Source: an uncultured Synechococcus sp.
Lineage (GTDB): Bacteria; Cyanobacteriota; Cyanobacteriia; PCC-6307; Cyanobiaceae
NCBI GenBank assembly: GCA_937975655.1
Contig: CALJTZ010000141.1
Coordinates: 1-9,063 of the forward strand
Direction of reading: 5' to 3'
Length of the DNA: 9,063 nt
Shown here: piece by piece, positions 1 through 6,456 of the stretch
Layout: every line of letters starts with the position of its first letter
Position numbering within the stretch: position 1 is the stretch's first letter
The notes under the pieces: generated by a model
The model's database searches: none
Told to the model about the DNA's origin: nothing
What the model saw: the letters and a program-made list of their open reading frames with translations, nothing else
Program-made: the position numbers and the translations under genes

Positions 1-603
1 CCTGGAGCCGGGGCGGTGCTGGTGGATTTCACCCACCCATCCGTTGTGTATGAGCACACCCGTGCCGCCATCGCCTACGGGGTGCACCCGGTGATTGGCA
101 CCACGGGGCTAAGTCCCCAGCAGTTGCAGGACTTGGCCAGCTTTGCGGACAAGGCCTCCGTGGGCGGGGCCGTGATCCCCAATTTCTCCGTGGGCATGGT
201 GTTGCTGCAACAGGCCGCCGCCGCCGCCGCCCGCTTCTACGACTTCGCCGAACTCACGGAACTGCACCACAACCGCAAGGCCGATGCCCCCAGCGGCACC
301 TGCATCAAGACCGCCGAACTGATGGAGGAGCTGGGCAAGAACTTCAACCCTTTGCAGGTGGAGGAGCACGAAACCCTGGCCGGCTGCCGTGGTGGGCAGC
401 GGGAGAGCGGCCTGCGGCTCCATTCGATTCGTCTGCCGGGCCTGGTGGCCCACCAGGAGGTGATGTTCGGTGCCCCGGGTGAGACCTACACCCTGCGCCA
501 CGACACCATCGACCGCTCCGCCTACATGCCGGGGGTGTTGCTCACGGTGCGCAAAGTGCGCCAGCTGGGCGGGCTGGTGTATGGCCTGGAGCGGTTGCTC
601 TGA
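1..603 (+). CDS. dapB: 4-hydroxy-tetrahydrodipicolinate reductase (3' part, 5' truncated by window edge)
   Basis: DapB reduces 4-hydroxy-tetrahydrodipicolinate with NAD(P)H in the diaminopimelate/lysine pathway, in the cytosol. The frame is open from base 1 (first codons read PGAGAVLVDFTHPS), so the gene begins outside the window. 200 residues remain; roughly 75-80, including the N-terminal GxxGxxG dinucleotide-binding loop, are missing relative to the usual ~270-280. Visible family motifs are VDFT at fragment residues 8-11, IGTTG, NFSVG, and the catalytic/substrate region HHNRKADAPSGT (His89, His90, Lys93 of the fragment), which matches HHxxKxDAPSGT of known DapB proteins. The C-terminal RQLGGLVYGLERLL ends at TGA 601-603. 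No terminator is seen before the next gene 64 bp downstream. Identification is secure from the motifs. Confidence 0.96.
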   Translation, partial: PGAGAVLVDFTHPSVVYEHTRAAIAYGVHPVIGTTGLSPQQLQDLASFADKASVGGAVIPNFSVGMVLLQQAAAAAARFYDFAELTELHHNRKADAPSGTCIKTAELMEELGKNFNPLQVEEHETLAGCRGGQRESGLRLHSIRLPGLVAHQEVMFGAPGETYTLRHDTIDRSAYMPGVLLTVRKVRQLGGLVYGLERLL

Positions 604-667
604 GCGAGCCCTGGCTGCCGTTCCCGGCCATGGTTCGTATTGTCCCGTGGTTGCCCGGCATGGCGCC

Positions 668-1315
668 ATGCTGATTCCCCTCAAGCCAGGCGAGCTGCTG
701 CGGCTGATCCCGGCGGTGGCCACCGGACCCCAGTTCAACGCCTGCAGCGGCAGCCCCCAGAAGCTGCTGCAGCGCATCTTCATCTCTGTGATCGGTGGGG
801 TGATCACCCTGTTGATCAGCCAGGGGGTGGCCATGTCCAGCCAGGCGGCACCGATCGCTTTGGTGGCGGGCTTTGTGTTTCTGCTCTACGTGCTGTGGGG
901 GCCGATCGTCGAGGCGGGTCGTAAGAACGCCACCCTGCGGCGCTATCCCGCGGCCGCCATTTTTGAAGGTGAGGTGGCCGACTTCTACACCCGGGAGCTG
1001 GTGGAGGGGCGTCAGGAAACCACCGATAAGCAGGGCCACCTGGAGCTGGTGGAGAACCGCCGCACCTGGTTGTGCCTGGAGCTGGAAGACGAGGAGGGCT
1101 ACCTGGGCAGCATCCGGTTTCCCTACGACAAAAAGCACAAGACGATTCGCCGCGGCATGGTGGTGCGCTGCCTGGTGCTGAGCGAGCGCAAGGATTTTTC
1201 GCGCATCGGAGCCCTGAGTGATGCCTGGCTGCCGCAGTTGAAGCTGTGGGTGGGGGAGTATCCGTTTCTGCTGCGGCCCGCCTTTGAGGAGCTCTGCCTG
1301 AAGCGCCTGCGTTGA
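668..1315 (+). CDS. Conserved-looking two-helix membrane protein, function unknown
   Basis: A 215-residue protein starting at ATG 668 (MLIPLKPGELL). The frame is open further upstream but overlaps dapB there, and this is the first ATG after the dapB stop. Two hydrophobic segments lie at about residues 37-54 and 62-81, separated by only ~8 residues, suggesting a membrane hairpin. A soluble, charged domain of ~130 residues follows, rich in Glu/Lys/Arg and predicted strands (for example RRTWLCLELEDEEGYLGSIRF and RRGMVVRCLVLSERKDFSRIG). I do not recognise a named family. The style suggests a cyanobacterial conserved protein, probably anchored in plasma or thylakoid membrane with the C-terminal domain in the cytosol. 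It sits 64 bp after dapB with no visible terminator and may be co-transcribed. No ribosome binding site is obvious. Confidence 0.8.
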   Translation: MLIPLKPGELLRLIPAVATGPQFNACSGSPQKLLQRIFISVIGGVITLLISQGVAMSSQAAPIALVAGFVFLLYVLWGPIVEAGRKNATLRRYPAAAIFEGEVADFYTRELVEGRQETTDKQGHLELVENRRTWLCLELEDEEGYLGSIRFPYDKKHKTIRRGMVVRCLVLSERKDFSRIGALSDAWLPQLKLWVGEYPFLLRPAFEELCLKRLR

Positions 1316-1344
1316 CGGGAGCCGGAATGCAGCAGTCATGCTGC

Positions 1345-1372
1345 GTTACACCGCGCAATATTGCGTTACAAT
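1345..1372 (+). promoter_or_regulatory. Putative hli promoter with GTTACA direct repeats (HLR1/RpaB-like)
   Basis: The 9-mer TGCGTTACA occurs at 1342-1350 and again at 1362-1370, exactly 20 bp (two helical turns) apart. The second copy extends to GTTACAAT (1365-1372), a full match to the cyanobacterial HLR1 half-site (G/T)TTACA(A/T)(A/T); the first reads GTTACACC (6 of 8). Canonical HLR1 has half-sites 10 bp apart. Here the intermediate position (1355-1362, GCAATATT) is only a weak match (5 of 8). The same bases can be read as a sigma-70-type promoter: GTTACA (1345-1350) as -35 and TACAAT (1367-1372) as -10 with a 16-bp spacer, 25 bp before the hli ATG. In known systems RpaB binds HLR1 to control hli genes; that this site works so is inference. 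Confidence 0.5.
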
Positions 1373-1397
1373 TCGGGTATTCCTCGGTAGCCCTCCC

Positions 1398-1652
1398 ATG
1401 GTCCAAGCCAATCCTTCGTCCCCTGCCGTGATCCGCGGCGCCACCGTCACCGAAGAAGACGGCGGTCGTCTCAATGCCTTCGCCACCGAGCCCCGCATGC
1501 AGGTGGTGGACGTGGAAAGCGGCTGGGGCTTCCACGAGCGCGCCGAAAAGCTCAACGGCCGCATGGCCATGCTCGGTTTCATCGCCTTGATCGCCACCGA
1601 ACTCGCCCTCGGCGGTGAGTCCTTCACCCGTGGCCTGCTCGGCATCGGCTGA
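1398..1652 (+). CDS. High-light-inducible protein (Hli/SCP, CAB-like single helix)
   Basis: An 84-residue single-helix chlorophyll a/b-binding-like protein. Hli proteins bind chlorophyll and carotenoid in the thylakoid membrane and protect photosystems and nascent chlorophyll-proteins under high light or other stress. The diagnostic motif ExxNGRxAMxGF is present as AEKLNGRMAMLGF (Glu50, Asn53, Arg55), starting the one transmembrane helix (about residues 56-73). The N-terminal ~45 residues are soluble and relatively long for the family. Start chosen at ATG 1398 because in-frame upstream codons run into the promoter-like repeats; a GTG/ATG further upstream is less likely. It is monocistronic by appearance: promoter-like repeats precede it and a strong intrinsic terminator follows. 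Which numbered hli paralogue it is cannot be told from this window. Confidence 0.95.
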   Translation: MVQANPSSPAVIRGATVTEEDGGRLNAFATEPRMQVVDVESGWGFHERAEKLNGRMAMLGFIALIATELALGGESFTRGLLGIG

Positions 1653-1667
1653 TTCTTCAATCCCTCC

Positions 1668-1684
1668 TGATCCCCACGGGATCA
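1668..1684 (+). other. Hairpin just upstream of the hli terminator
   Basis: TGATCCC (1668-1674), loop CAC, then GGGATCA (1678-1684): a perfect 7-bp stem with a 3-base loop. It lies between the hli stop codon and the terminator stem, 7 bases before the latter. It has no U-tract of its own. It may stabilise the hli mRNA 3' end or assist termination; that role is inference. Confidence 0.55.
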
Positions 1685-1691
1685 ACCACGG

Positions 1692-1721
1692 CCGCAGCAC
1701 CATTCCGTGCTGCGGTTTTTT
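1692..1721 (+). terminator. Rho-independent terminator of hli
   Basis: CCGCAGCAC (1692-1700), 6-base loop CATTCC, GTGCTGCGG (1707-1715): a perfect 9-bp GC-rich stem followed directly by six T (1716-1721). This is a textbook intrinsic terminator 39 bases after the hli stop. The in-frame ATG at 1722 of the next gene abuts the T-tract. Confidence 0.93.
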
Positions 1722-1748
1722 ATGGACTGCACCGCGTTGGCATTGGCC

Positions 1749-2903
1749 ATGAACCAGCAGAGCTTGCGGGCACGGGTGCATGGGGCGGGCCCCACGGGGG
1801 TGTTGGCGGCCCTGGCCCTGGCCCAGGCCGGTTGGCGAGTCCAGCTGCTGGATCCGCTCACGCCAGAGGCCCTGCGCCAGCGCAGCCGGGCCTATGCCCT
1901 CACCCATTCCAGCCGGGTGTTGCTCGAGCGCCTGGATCTGTGGCAGCCCCTGCTGCCCCATCTGGCCCCGTTCCGGCGCCTGGAGCTGTGCGATCAGGCC
2001 ACGCACCTGCAGGTGCCCTTCACCCTCGAGGATCTAGGCCCCCGCGGCGATCACCCCTCAGCCCAGGCGGTGGGCTGGATCCTGCAGCACCCCCCGCTGA
2101 TGGCCCTGCTGCTGGATCGGGCGGCGGTGGAGCCCGCCATCGCCCTGGCCCTGGGCGCTCCGCTGCCCCAGGCCGCACCTGTGGACCTGGTGGTGGCGGC
2201 CGATGGCAGTGGTTCGCCCACCCGCCGCAGCGCCGGGCTGCACTGGTTGGCACGGCCCTACCGCCAGGGCTGCCTCACGGTGCAGGTGCGGTTGCGCGGG
2301 TCGGCGGTGGATCAGGCCTGGGAGCTGTTCCGTCCGGAGGGTCCGTTTGCGGTGCTGCCCCTGGGAGGGGATGCCTTTCAGCTGGTCTGGAGTGCTCCTG
2401 CGGAGAAGCTGCGGCGCCTGGAGGCCCTGGAGCCGGTGGCGTTTCTCGAGGCCCTCAGTGCGGCCCTGCCCGCTGCGCTGCAGCCCGAGGTGTTGCTGGA
2501 TCAGCCGCGCGCTTACCCGGTGGGCCTGGAACTGGCCTGGCCCTTGCGGCGCGGCTCTCTGGTGCTGGTGGGCGAGGCGGCCCACCGCTGCCATCCGGTG
2601 GGCGGGCAGGGGCTGAATCTCTGCTGGCGCGATGTGGCGGTGCTGCACACCCTGGCTGGCCGGGCTGCCGCAGGGCGCCTCCGGCCATCCCGGCTGCCGG
2701 CTGCCTACGCCTGGCGCCGCTGGCCGGACCTGCTGCTGATCCTGCTGGCCACGGACGCGATGGTGCGCCTGTTCTCCAACCGCAATGTGTTGCTGCTGCC
2801 GGCGCGGCGGTTGGCGCTGACCCTGTTGGGCCGGCTGCCCTGGTTGCGGCGCCTGAGCTTGGCGGCCATGACCGATGGCCCCGCTGGCTCCTTGCGGGCC
2901 TGA
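1749..2903 (+). CDS. UbiH/VisC-type FAD-dependent monooxygenase
   Basis: A 384-residue flavoprotein of the aromatic-ring hydroxylase (PHBH/UbiH) superfamily; members hydroxylate aromatic or quinone-ring substrates using NAD(P)H and O2. Motifs seen: GAGPTG FAD-binding loop (residues 12-17) with an acidic residue at the end of strand 2 (Asp35); ADGSGSPTRR DG motif (151-160); and LVGEAAHRCHPVGGQGLN (273-290), the GD-type FAD-ribityl motif, with Glu replacing the usual Asp (Gly-Glu for Gly-Asp). The stretch before the DG motif is shorter than in UbiH. Start is uncertain: ATG 1749 is preferred because ATG 1722 directly follows the hli terminator T-tract and GTG 1707 lies inside its stem. Cyanobacteria make plastoquinone rather than ubiquinone, so the substrate is unknown. 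The downstream DUF2949 gene starts 23 bp after its stop. Confidence 0.88.
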   Translation: MNQQSLRARVHGAGPTGVLAALALAQAGWRVQLLDPLTPEALRQRSRAYALTHSSRVLLERLDLWQPLLPHLAPFRRLELCDQATHLQVPFTLEDLGPRGDHPSAQAVGWILQHPPLMALLLDRAAVEPAIALALGAPLPQAAPVDLVVAADGSGSPTRRSAGLHWLARPYRQGCLTVQVRLRGSAVDQAWELFRPEGPFAVLPLGGDAFQLVWSAPAEKLRRLEALEPVAFLEALSAALPAALQPEVLLDQPRAYPVGLELAWPLRRGSLVLVGEAAHRCHPVGGQGLNLCWRDVAVLHTLAGRAAAGRLRPSRLPAAYAWRRWPDLLLILLATDAMVRLFSNRNVLLLPARRLALTLLGRLPWLRRLSLAAMTDGPAGSLRA

Positions 2904-2926
2904 GCTGCCCCGGGCAGCATGCCTCC

Positions 2927-3142
2927 ATGGTGATCAGCACCTCTCCGCAGCCCCACCCCAGCCCAGCACTGCTGCGCTATCTGCGCCAGGAACTGGGCAT
3001 GAGTGAGAGCGCCCTCGGCCTGGGCCTCAAGCAGGCCCAGCTGGAGCAGGCCCCCTTGCCCGTGGTGCTGTGGCGCTTCGGGTTGATCAGCCTGGAGCAG
3101 CTGGATCAGGTGCTGGTGTGGCTGGCCAACACCGATCTGTGA
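2927..3142 (+). CDS. DUF2949 family small protein
   Basis: A 71-residue soluble, mostly helical protein starting at ATG 2927. The segment LLRYLRQELGMSESALGLGL and the C-terminal PLPVVLWRFGLISLEQLDQVLVWL match my recollection of the cyanobacterial DUF2949 family (PLPxVLWxxGLIxLxQLDxxxxWL). Function is unknown. It lies 23 bp after the FAD monooxygenase on the same strand and is probably co-transcribed with it. Its stop is only 7 bp from the stop of the convergent apt gene, leaving no room for a separate terminator. Confidence 0.85.
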   Translation: MVISTSPQPHPSPALLRYLRQELGMSESALGLGLKQAQLEQAPLPVVLWRFGLISLEQLDQVLVWLANTDL

Positions 3143-3149
3143 TGCGGGC

Positions 3150-3674
3150 TCAGTAGACGATCAGCGAGTCCACCGGCACGTCGGCCGGCAGTTTGGCCTG
3201 GCCGCCCAGGTCGGCGAGTTCCACCACGAAGGCAAAACCGCAGAGCTCGCCGCCCACGCGCGTCACCAGGTCGGCGCAGGCGCCGGCGGTGCCGCCGGTG
3301 GCCAGCAGGTCGTCCACGATCAGCACCCGGGGCTTGTGCTCAAAGCCATCGGGAATGATTTCCAGGCGATCCGAGCCGTATTCCAGGCTGTAATCCACGC
3401 CGATCACGTTGCCGGGCAGCTTGCCGGGCTTGCGCACCGGGCTGAAGCCGATCCGCTGGGCGGTGGCCAGGGCCGTGCCCACAATGAAGCCCCGCGACTC
3501 AATCCCCACGATCAGATCGGGCTGCAGCCGATCACACACGTCACCCAGTTGCCGCATCACTTCCTGCCAGGCAGCGGCATGGCGCATCAGCGGCGTGATG
3601 TCACGAAACAGGATGCCGGGTTTGGGGAAGTCGGGGATGTCCCGCACCATCCCGCGCAGATCGATCGCGGCCAT
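3150..3674 (-). CDS. apt: Adenine phosphoribosyltransferase
   Basis: A 174-residue purine-salvage enzyme converting adenine plus PRPP to AMP in the cytosol; length is typical. Family signatures in order: IPDFPKPGILFRDITPL (residues 13-29), GIESRGFI (57-64), RKPGKLP flexible-loop region (81-87), and the PRPP-binding motif VLIVDDLLATGGT (117-129) with the Asp-Asp pair at 121-122. Start at the ATG complementary to 3672-3674 (MAAIDLRGMV) fits family N-termini; the longer in-frame start would overlap the divergent DUF3038 gene. It is divergent from DUF3038 with a 39-bp gap and convergent with DUF2949 with a 7-bp gap. No clear ribosome binding site or promoter was found in the 39 bp. Confidence 0.97.
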   Translation of the reverse strand: MAAIDLRGMVRDIPDFPKPGILFRDITPLMRHAAAWQEVMRQLGDVCDRLQPDLIVGIESRGFIVGTALATAQRIGFSPVRKPGKLPGNVIGVDYSLEYGSDRLEIIPDGFEHKPRVLIVDDLLATGGTAGACADLVTRVGGELCGFAFVVELADLGGQAKLPADVPVDSLIVY

Positions 3675-3713
3675 GGTCGACGAAGAGGCGCCACAGCTGG
3701 CAGTATCGCAGCC

Positions 3714-4250
3714 ATGACCCAAGCCCCAGAGCAGCGCCCCTCCCCGCTTAATCGGCGAGGCCTTGAGCGTCTCGACTTAATGCTGCTCTGCACCGAAGCC
3801 CTCGATCTCAACGGGGGCGAGGCGATGGTGTGGCTCAGCGAAGAGATGGGCTACACGAGCCTGTTCCCCAATCGCGTGGAGCTGTGGAAGCGGCGCTGCT
3901 ACAACCCCCTGCGCCGCACCACCCGCCGGGGCGCCCTGGTGGAGCAGGAAACCGACGCCCTGATCCGGATTCTCAACGCCCTGGCCGATCGCCTCTACCC
4001 CATGGTGCGCAGCCTTCTCTCCAGCGCTGAGCCCCCGGAGGTGACTGAGCAGCGCTGGGGTTTGTTCCGCAGCCGACTGGCGGACTTGATCAGGGAGCGC
4101 TTCAACCTGCGGCGCGGCGGCGTCCAGCGCCTGCTGGATCCCGTGGAAGGCCGCGCCCTCAGCCGCCAACTGGTGCAGGCACTGGCCTTCAGTGCCGGCC
4201 CCGGCGGCTTCGAGCGCCTCAAGGCCAGCCTTCAAGACGCGGCAGCCTGA
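3714..4250 (+). CDS. DUF3038 family protein
   Basis: A 178-residue soluble, largely helical protein starting at ATG 3714 (MTQAPEQRPSP). The core RLDLMLLCTEALDLNGGEAM and the following LFPNRVELWKRRCYNPLRR fit the cyanobacterial DUF3038 family as I recall it. No catalytic motif or membrane segment is visible; the protein is Arg- and Leu-rich. Function is unknown. It is first in a plus-strand run; the DUF4335 gene starts 18 bp after its stop, and DUF3038 and DUF4335 genes are commonly neighbours in cyanobacteria, suggesting a joint role. An internal Met (3780) is an alternative start but would remove plausible family sequence. Confidence 0.85.
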   Translation: MTQAPEQRPSPLNRRGLERLDLMLLCTEALDLNGGEAMVWLSEEMGYTSLFPNRVELWKRRCYNPLRRTTRRGALVEQETDALIRILNALADRLYPMVRSLLSSAEPPEVTEQRWGLFRSRLADLIRERFNLRRGGVQRLLDPVEGRALSRQLVQALAFSAGPGGFERLKASLQDAAA

Positions 4251-4268
4251 TCCCCCGTAGCCCCTGCC

Positions 4269-4865
4269 ATGAAACTCACCACCCGCTACGAACAAACCAG
4301 CTGCCGCCTGGAGCTGGAGGGTCTGCCTGATGTGTCTGCCGGCCAGGGAGACCAAAGCCTCGGCATCCTCACCGGCTTCAGCCTGGCCCTGGCGGGCCAT
4401 ACCGAACTGGAGGGCAAGCGCGAGCACCTGCAGGCCCTGATGCAGGTGGTGATGCCCTATGCCCGGCATTTGCTGAGCGGGGTGGCCCGCCCATTCGGGG
4501 ATGAGGCCTCCCCCGTGCTGATTGCTCCCCACGGCGAGGGCCATCAATTGATGCTGCGCAGCAGCCAGCCCAACACCGAGCCGCTCAGCCTTCAGCTGGA
4601 TGATGCCGAGCTGGCGGATTTGGTGCGCTGCCTCGACCTGCTGCGCAACGACGCTCGGGTGCTGGTGCCCTTCGACCTACCCCAGCCCCAGCCCCTGCGC
4701 CGGCGTGAGCTGCTCAACCGGGAGCCCCTGCGCCGCCGGCTGGCGGCACCGCTGGTGGGCGTGGCGGCACTGCTCCTTGCTGGGGTGGCGGCCTGGATGG
4801 TGCCGTTGCCCAAGGCCCCGCCCGCTGCCCCTGCGCCTGTGGCCACTCCGGCCAAACCCGGTTGA
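4269..4865 (+). CDS. DUF4335 family protein with C-terminal membrane anchor
   Basis: A 198-residue protein (MKLTTRYEQTSCRLELEGLPD) whose N-terminal ~150 residues form a soluble domain resembling the cyanobacterial DUF4335 family. It is followed by an Arg-rich stretch (RRRELLNREPLRRRL), one hydrophobic segment at about residues 158-180, and a short Pro/Ala-rich tail (KAPPAAPAPVATPAKPG). The positive charges before the helix suggest that the large domain is cytosolic and the tail is outside or lumenal. Function is unknown. It follows DUF3038 by 18 bp. If the two work together, DUF4335 would be the membrane-tethering partner; that is inference. Confidence 0.83.
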   Translation: MKLTTRYEQTSCRLELEGLPDVSAGQGDQSLGILTGFSLALAGHTELEGKREHLQALMQVVMPYARHLLSGVARPFGDEASPVLIAPHGEGHQLMLRSSQPNTEPLSLQLDDAELADLVRCLDLLRNDARVLVPFDLPQPQPLRRRELLNREPLRRRLAAPLVGVAALLLAGVAAWMVPLPKAPPAAPAPVATPAKPG

Positions 4866-4910
4866 CGCCGCTGCCCTGCTCACCACACTGGGGTCCTGGT
4901 GCTGGCGCCG

Positions 4911-5150
4911 ATGACCTGGTCTGAACTGCGACGTCGCGTGACCCGGCTGGGGGCCTCCCTGGATGTGGTGGTGCGCAGCGATCCCGAGGTGTGCGGCCTC
5001 AGCGGCGACACCTTCCACCTCTCGCTGCACCATGGCGGCCAGGGGGATTGCACCGTTGGCGACCTGAGCCTGGTGGACTGCCCCAATGAACTGGTGCTGA
5101 TCGAATTCGAGCGCTGGATGCGCGGGGCCGGCTACACCCTCGAACCATGA
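4911..5150 (+). CDS. Small soluble protein, function unknown
   Basis: A 79-residue protein beginning MTWSELRRRVTRLG at ATG 4911 (an in-frame GTG at 4899 would add MLAP). It looks like a compact alpha/beta domain: a basic helix, then short strands (LDVVVRS, TFHLSLHHG, ELVLIEFERW) ending in GYTLEP. No membrane segment or known catalytic motif is evident. I do not recognise a named family. Its TGA overlaps the ATG of the next gene (ATGA at 5147-5150), so the two are very likely translationally coupled. It starts 45 bp after DUF4335. Confidence 0.78.
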   Translation: MTWSELRRRVTRLGASLDVVVRSDPEVCGLSGDTFHLSLHHGGQGDCTVGDLSLVDCPNELVLIEFERWMRGAGYTLEP

Positions 5151-5539
5151 CCCGTTCCCGGCGCCTGCAGCTGGTGCGATCCGGCCGCTCAGCCGATTCC
5201 ACACGCAAGGTGTTTCGTAAGCGCCGGGCGCCTTCGCGGCTCCGGCAGGTGCTGGATGGGCTGTTGTTGCTCGCGGCGGGGACGGGCCTGTTGGTGCTCC
5301 TGCTCCAGCTGCCGGAGTTGATTGATCTCGACAGCCTGCTGTTGGTGAGCACCGCCATCGGCAACTTGATTGCGGGGCTCTCGCGGCTGTTGCTGGGGGT
5401 GCTGCTGCTGCTGGGGGTGCTGCTGCTGGTGGGACTGGCGCTCCTGGCCCTCGTGCTGCTGGTGGCTGGCCTGGTGCGGTTGGTGAGGGCCCTGGTGGCT
5501 CCTGCCCGCGATCAGGCCAGCAAGAAACATCGTGTCTAA
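5147..5539 (+). CDS. Leucine-rich membrane protein, function unknown
   Basis: A 130-residue protein overlapping the previous gene by 4 bp (ATGA). The first ~33 residues are strongly basic (RKVFRKRRAPSRLRQ). A hydrophobic segment follows at about 37-55, then an acidic linker (PELIDLD) and a very long Leu-rich segment at about 81-110, ending in a basic tail. This predicts two transmembrane helices with both termini inside. Residues 83-94 are an exact tandem duplication LGVLLL-LGVLLL encoded by an 18-bp DNA repeat (5393-5428). I do not recognise a family. It lies 26 bp upstream of ppk2 and may be in its operon. The low-complexity sequence makes homology calls unreliable, but the coupling and open frame support a real gene. 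Confidence 0.75.
   Translation: MTRSRRLQLVRSGRSADSTRKVFRKRRAPSRLRQVLDGLLLLAAGTGLLVLLLQLPELIDLDSLLLVSTAIGNLIAGLSRLLLGVLLLLGVLLLVGLALLALVLLVAGLVRLVRALVAPARDQASKKHRV
5393..5428 (+). repeat. 18-bp perfect tandem repeat, in frame
   Basis: CTGGGGGTGCTGCTGCTG occurs twice back to back (5393-5410 and 5411-5428) with no mismatch, each unit coding LGVLLL within the Leu-rich membrane helix. Six codons per unit preserve the frame whatever the copy number, so slippage would lengthen or shorten the helix by six residues. Confidence 0.9.
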
Positions 5540-5565
5540 CTTGCCGGCAGCGGGGCTTGGCGGGT

Positions 5566-6450
5566 ATGGGCAAAAAGCAGAAGCAGGTGCCGCCTGCGGC
5601 GGACTCCAGTGATCGCTATGTCCCCTCCTCCCAGCTGGATGATCTGAGCAGCAACGAGCCATCCGCCACGAGCAAGCTCGATCGCAAGCATTACGAGCAG
5701 GAGCTGGCGCGGCTGCAGGAAGAGCTGGTGAAGATGCAGTACTGGACGAAGGCGGAGGGGTTCCGCCTGATGGTGCTGTTTGAAGGGCGCGATGCCGCCG
5801 GCAAGGGCGGCACGATCAAACGCATCACCGAGCCGCTCAACCCCCGCGGCTGCCGGGTGGTGGCCCTGGGCACGCCCTCCGATCAGCAGCGCAGCCAGTG
5901 GTATTTCCAGCGCTACGTGGAGCATTTCCCCAGTGCTGGCGAGATCGTGATCTTCGATCGCAGCTGGTACAACCGCGCCGGTGTGGAGCGGGTGATGGGC
6001 TTTTGCACCCCTGCAGACTTGCGGGAGTTTCAGCAGTCCTGCCCGGAGTTTGAGCGCATGTTGGTGCGCTCTGGAATTGTGTTGCTCAAATACTGGTTTT
6101 CGGTGAGTGATGAAGAACAGGAGGCACGCTTTCAGGCACGCATCGACGACCCCACCCGCCGCTGGAAGCTGAGCCCGATGGACCTTGAATCGCGGGATCG
6201 CTGGGTGGACTTCTCCCGTGCCAAAGATGAGATGTTTGCCCACACCAATATCCCCGAGGCTCCCTGGTTTACCGTGCTGGCGGACGACAAGCGGCGGGCA
6301 CGGCTCAACTGCATTCGCCACCTGCTCAGCAAGATCCCCTACCGGGATATGACACCACCGGCCCTGAAGTTGCCACCGCGCAAAAGCGGCAAGGGCTACG
6401 AGCGGCCGCCGATCAATGAGCAGTTCTTCGTGCCGAACTGTTATCCCTGA
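5566..6450 (+). CDS. ppk2: Polyphosphate kinase 2 (PPK2 family)
   Basis: A 294-residue PPK2 nucleotide kinase that transfers phosphate between polyphosphate and nucleoside di- or monophosphates in the cytosol. Features in order: basic N-terminal MGKKQKQ and a polar linker to ~residue 36; Walker A GRDAAGKGG (74-82); Walker B region IVIFDRSWYNR with Asp131; and the lid-type segment RFQARIDDPTRRWKLSPMD (187-205). The single-domain length fits class I PPK2. Start at ATG 5566 is preferred over the in-frame TTG 5557. Substrate (GDP, ADP or AMP) cannot be fixed from sequence reading alone. It is last in a plus-strand run and converges on the microprotein gene at 6484. A 12-bp palindrome spans its stop codon. 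Confidence 0.95.
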   Translation: MGKKQKQVPPAADSSDRYVPSSQLDDLSSNEPSATSKLDRKHYEQELARLQEELVKMQYWTKAEGFRLMVLFEGRDAAGKGGTIKRITEPLNPRGCRVVALGTPSDQQRSQWYFQRYVEHFPSAGEIVIFDRSWYNRAGVERVMGFCTPADLREFQQSCPEFERMLVRSGIVLLKYWFSVSDEEQEARFQARIDDPTRRWKLSPMDLESRDRWVDFSRAKDEMFAHTNIPEAPWFTVLADDKRRARLNCIRHLLSKIPYRDMTPPALKLPPRKSGKGYERPPINEQFFVPNCYP

Positions 6451-6456
6451 TCAGGG

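Noticed and set aside
542..2006. Long minus-strand frames opposite dapB, the membrane protein and hli
   Set aside because: GC-rich antisense shadows with His/Gln/Pro-biased composition and no recognisable domain; the plus-strand genes carry the motifs.
1832..2926. Long plus-strand frame (1832-3142) overlapping the FAD monooxygenase
   Set aside because: Gly/Ala/Pro-rich shadow of the monooxygenase in another frame; only its last 71 codons from ATG 2927 (DUF2949) are a gene.
3675..3713. Divergent promoter between apt and DUF3038
   Set aside because: The 39-bp gap shows no convincing -35/-10 pair on either strand; promoters may lie inside the genes but cannot be located by eye.
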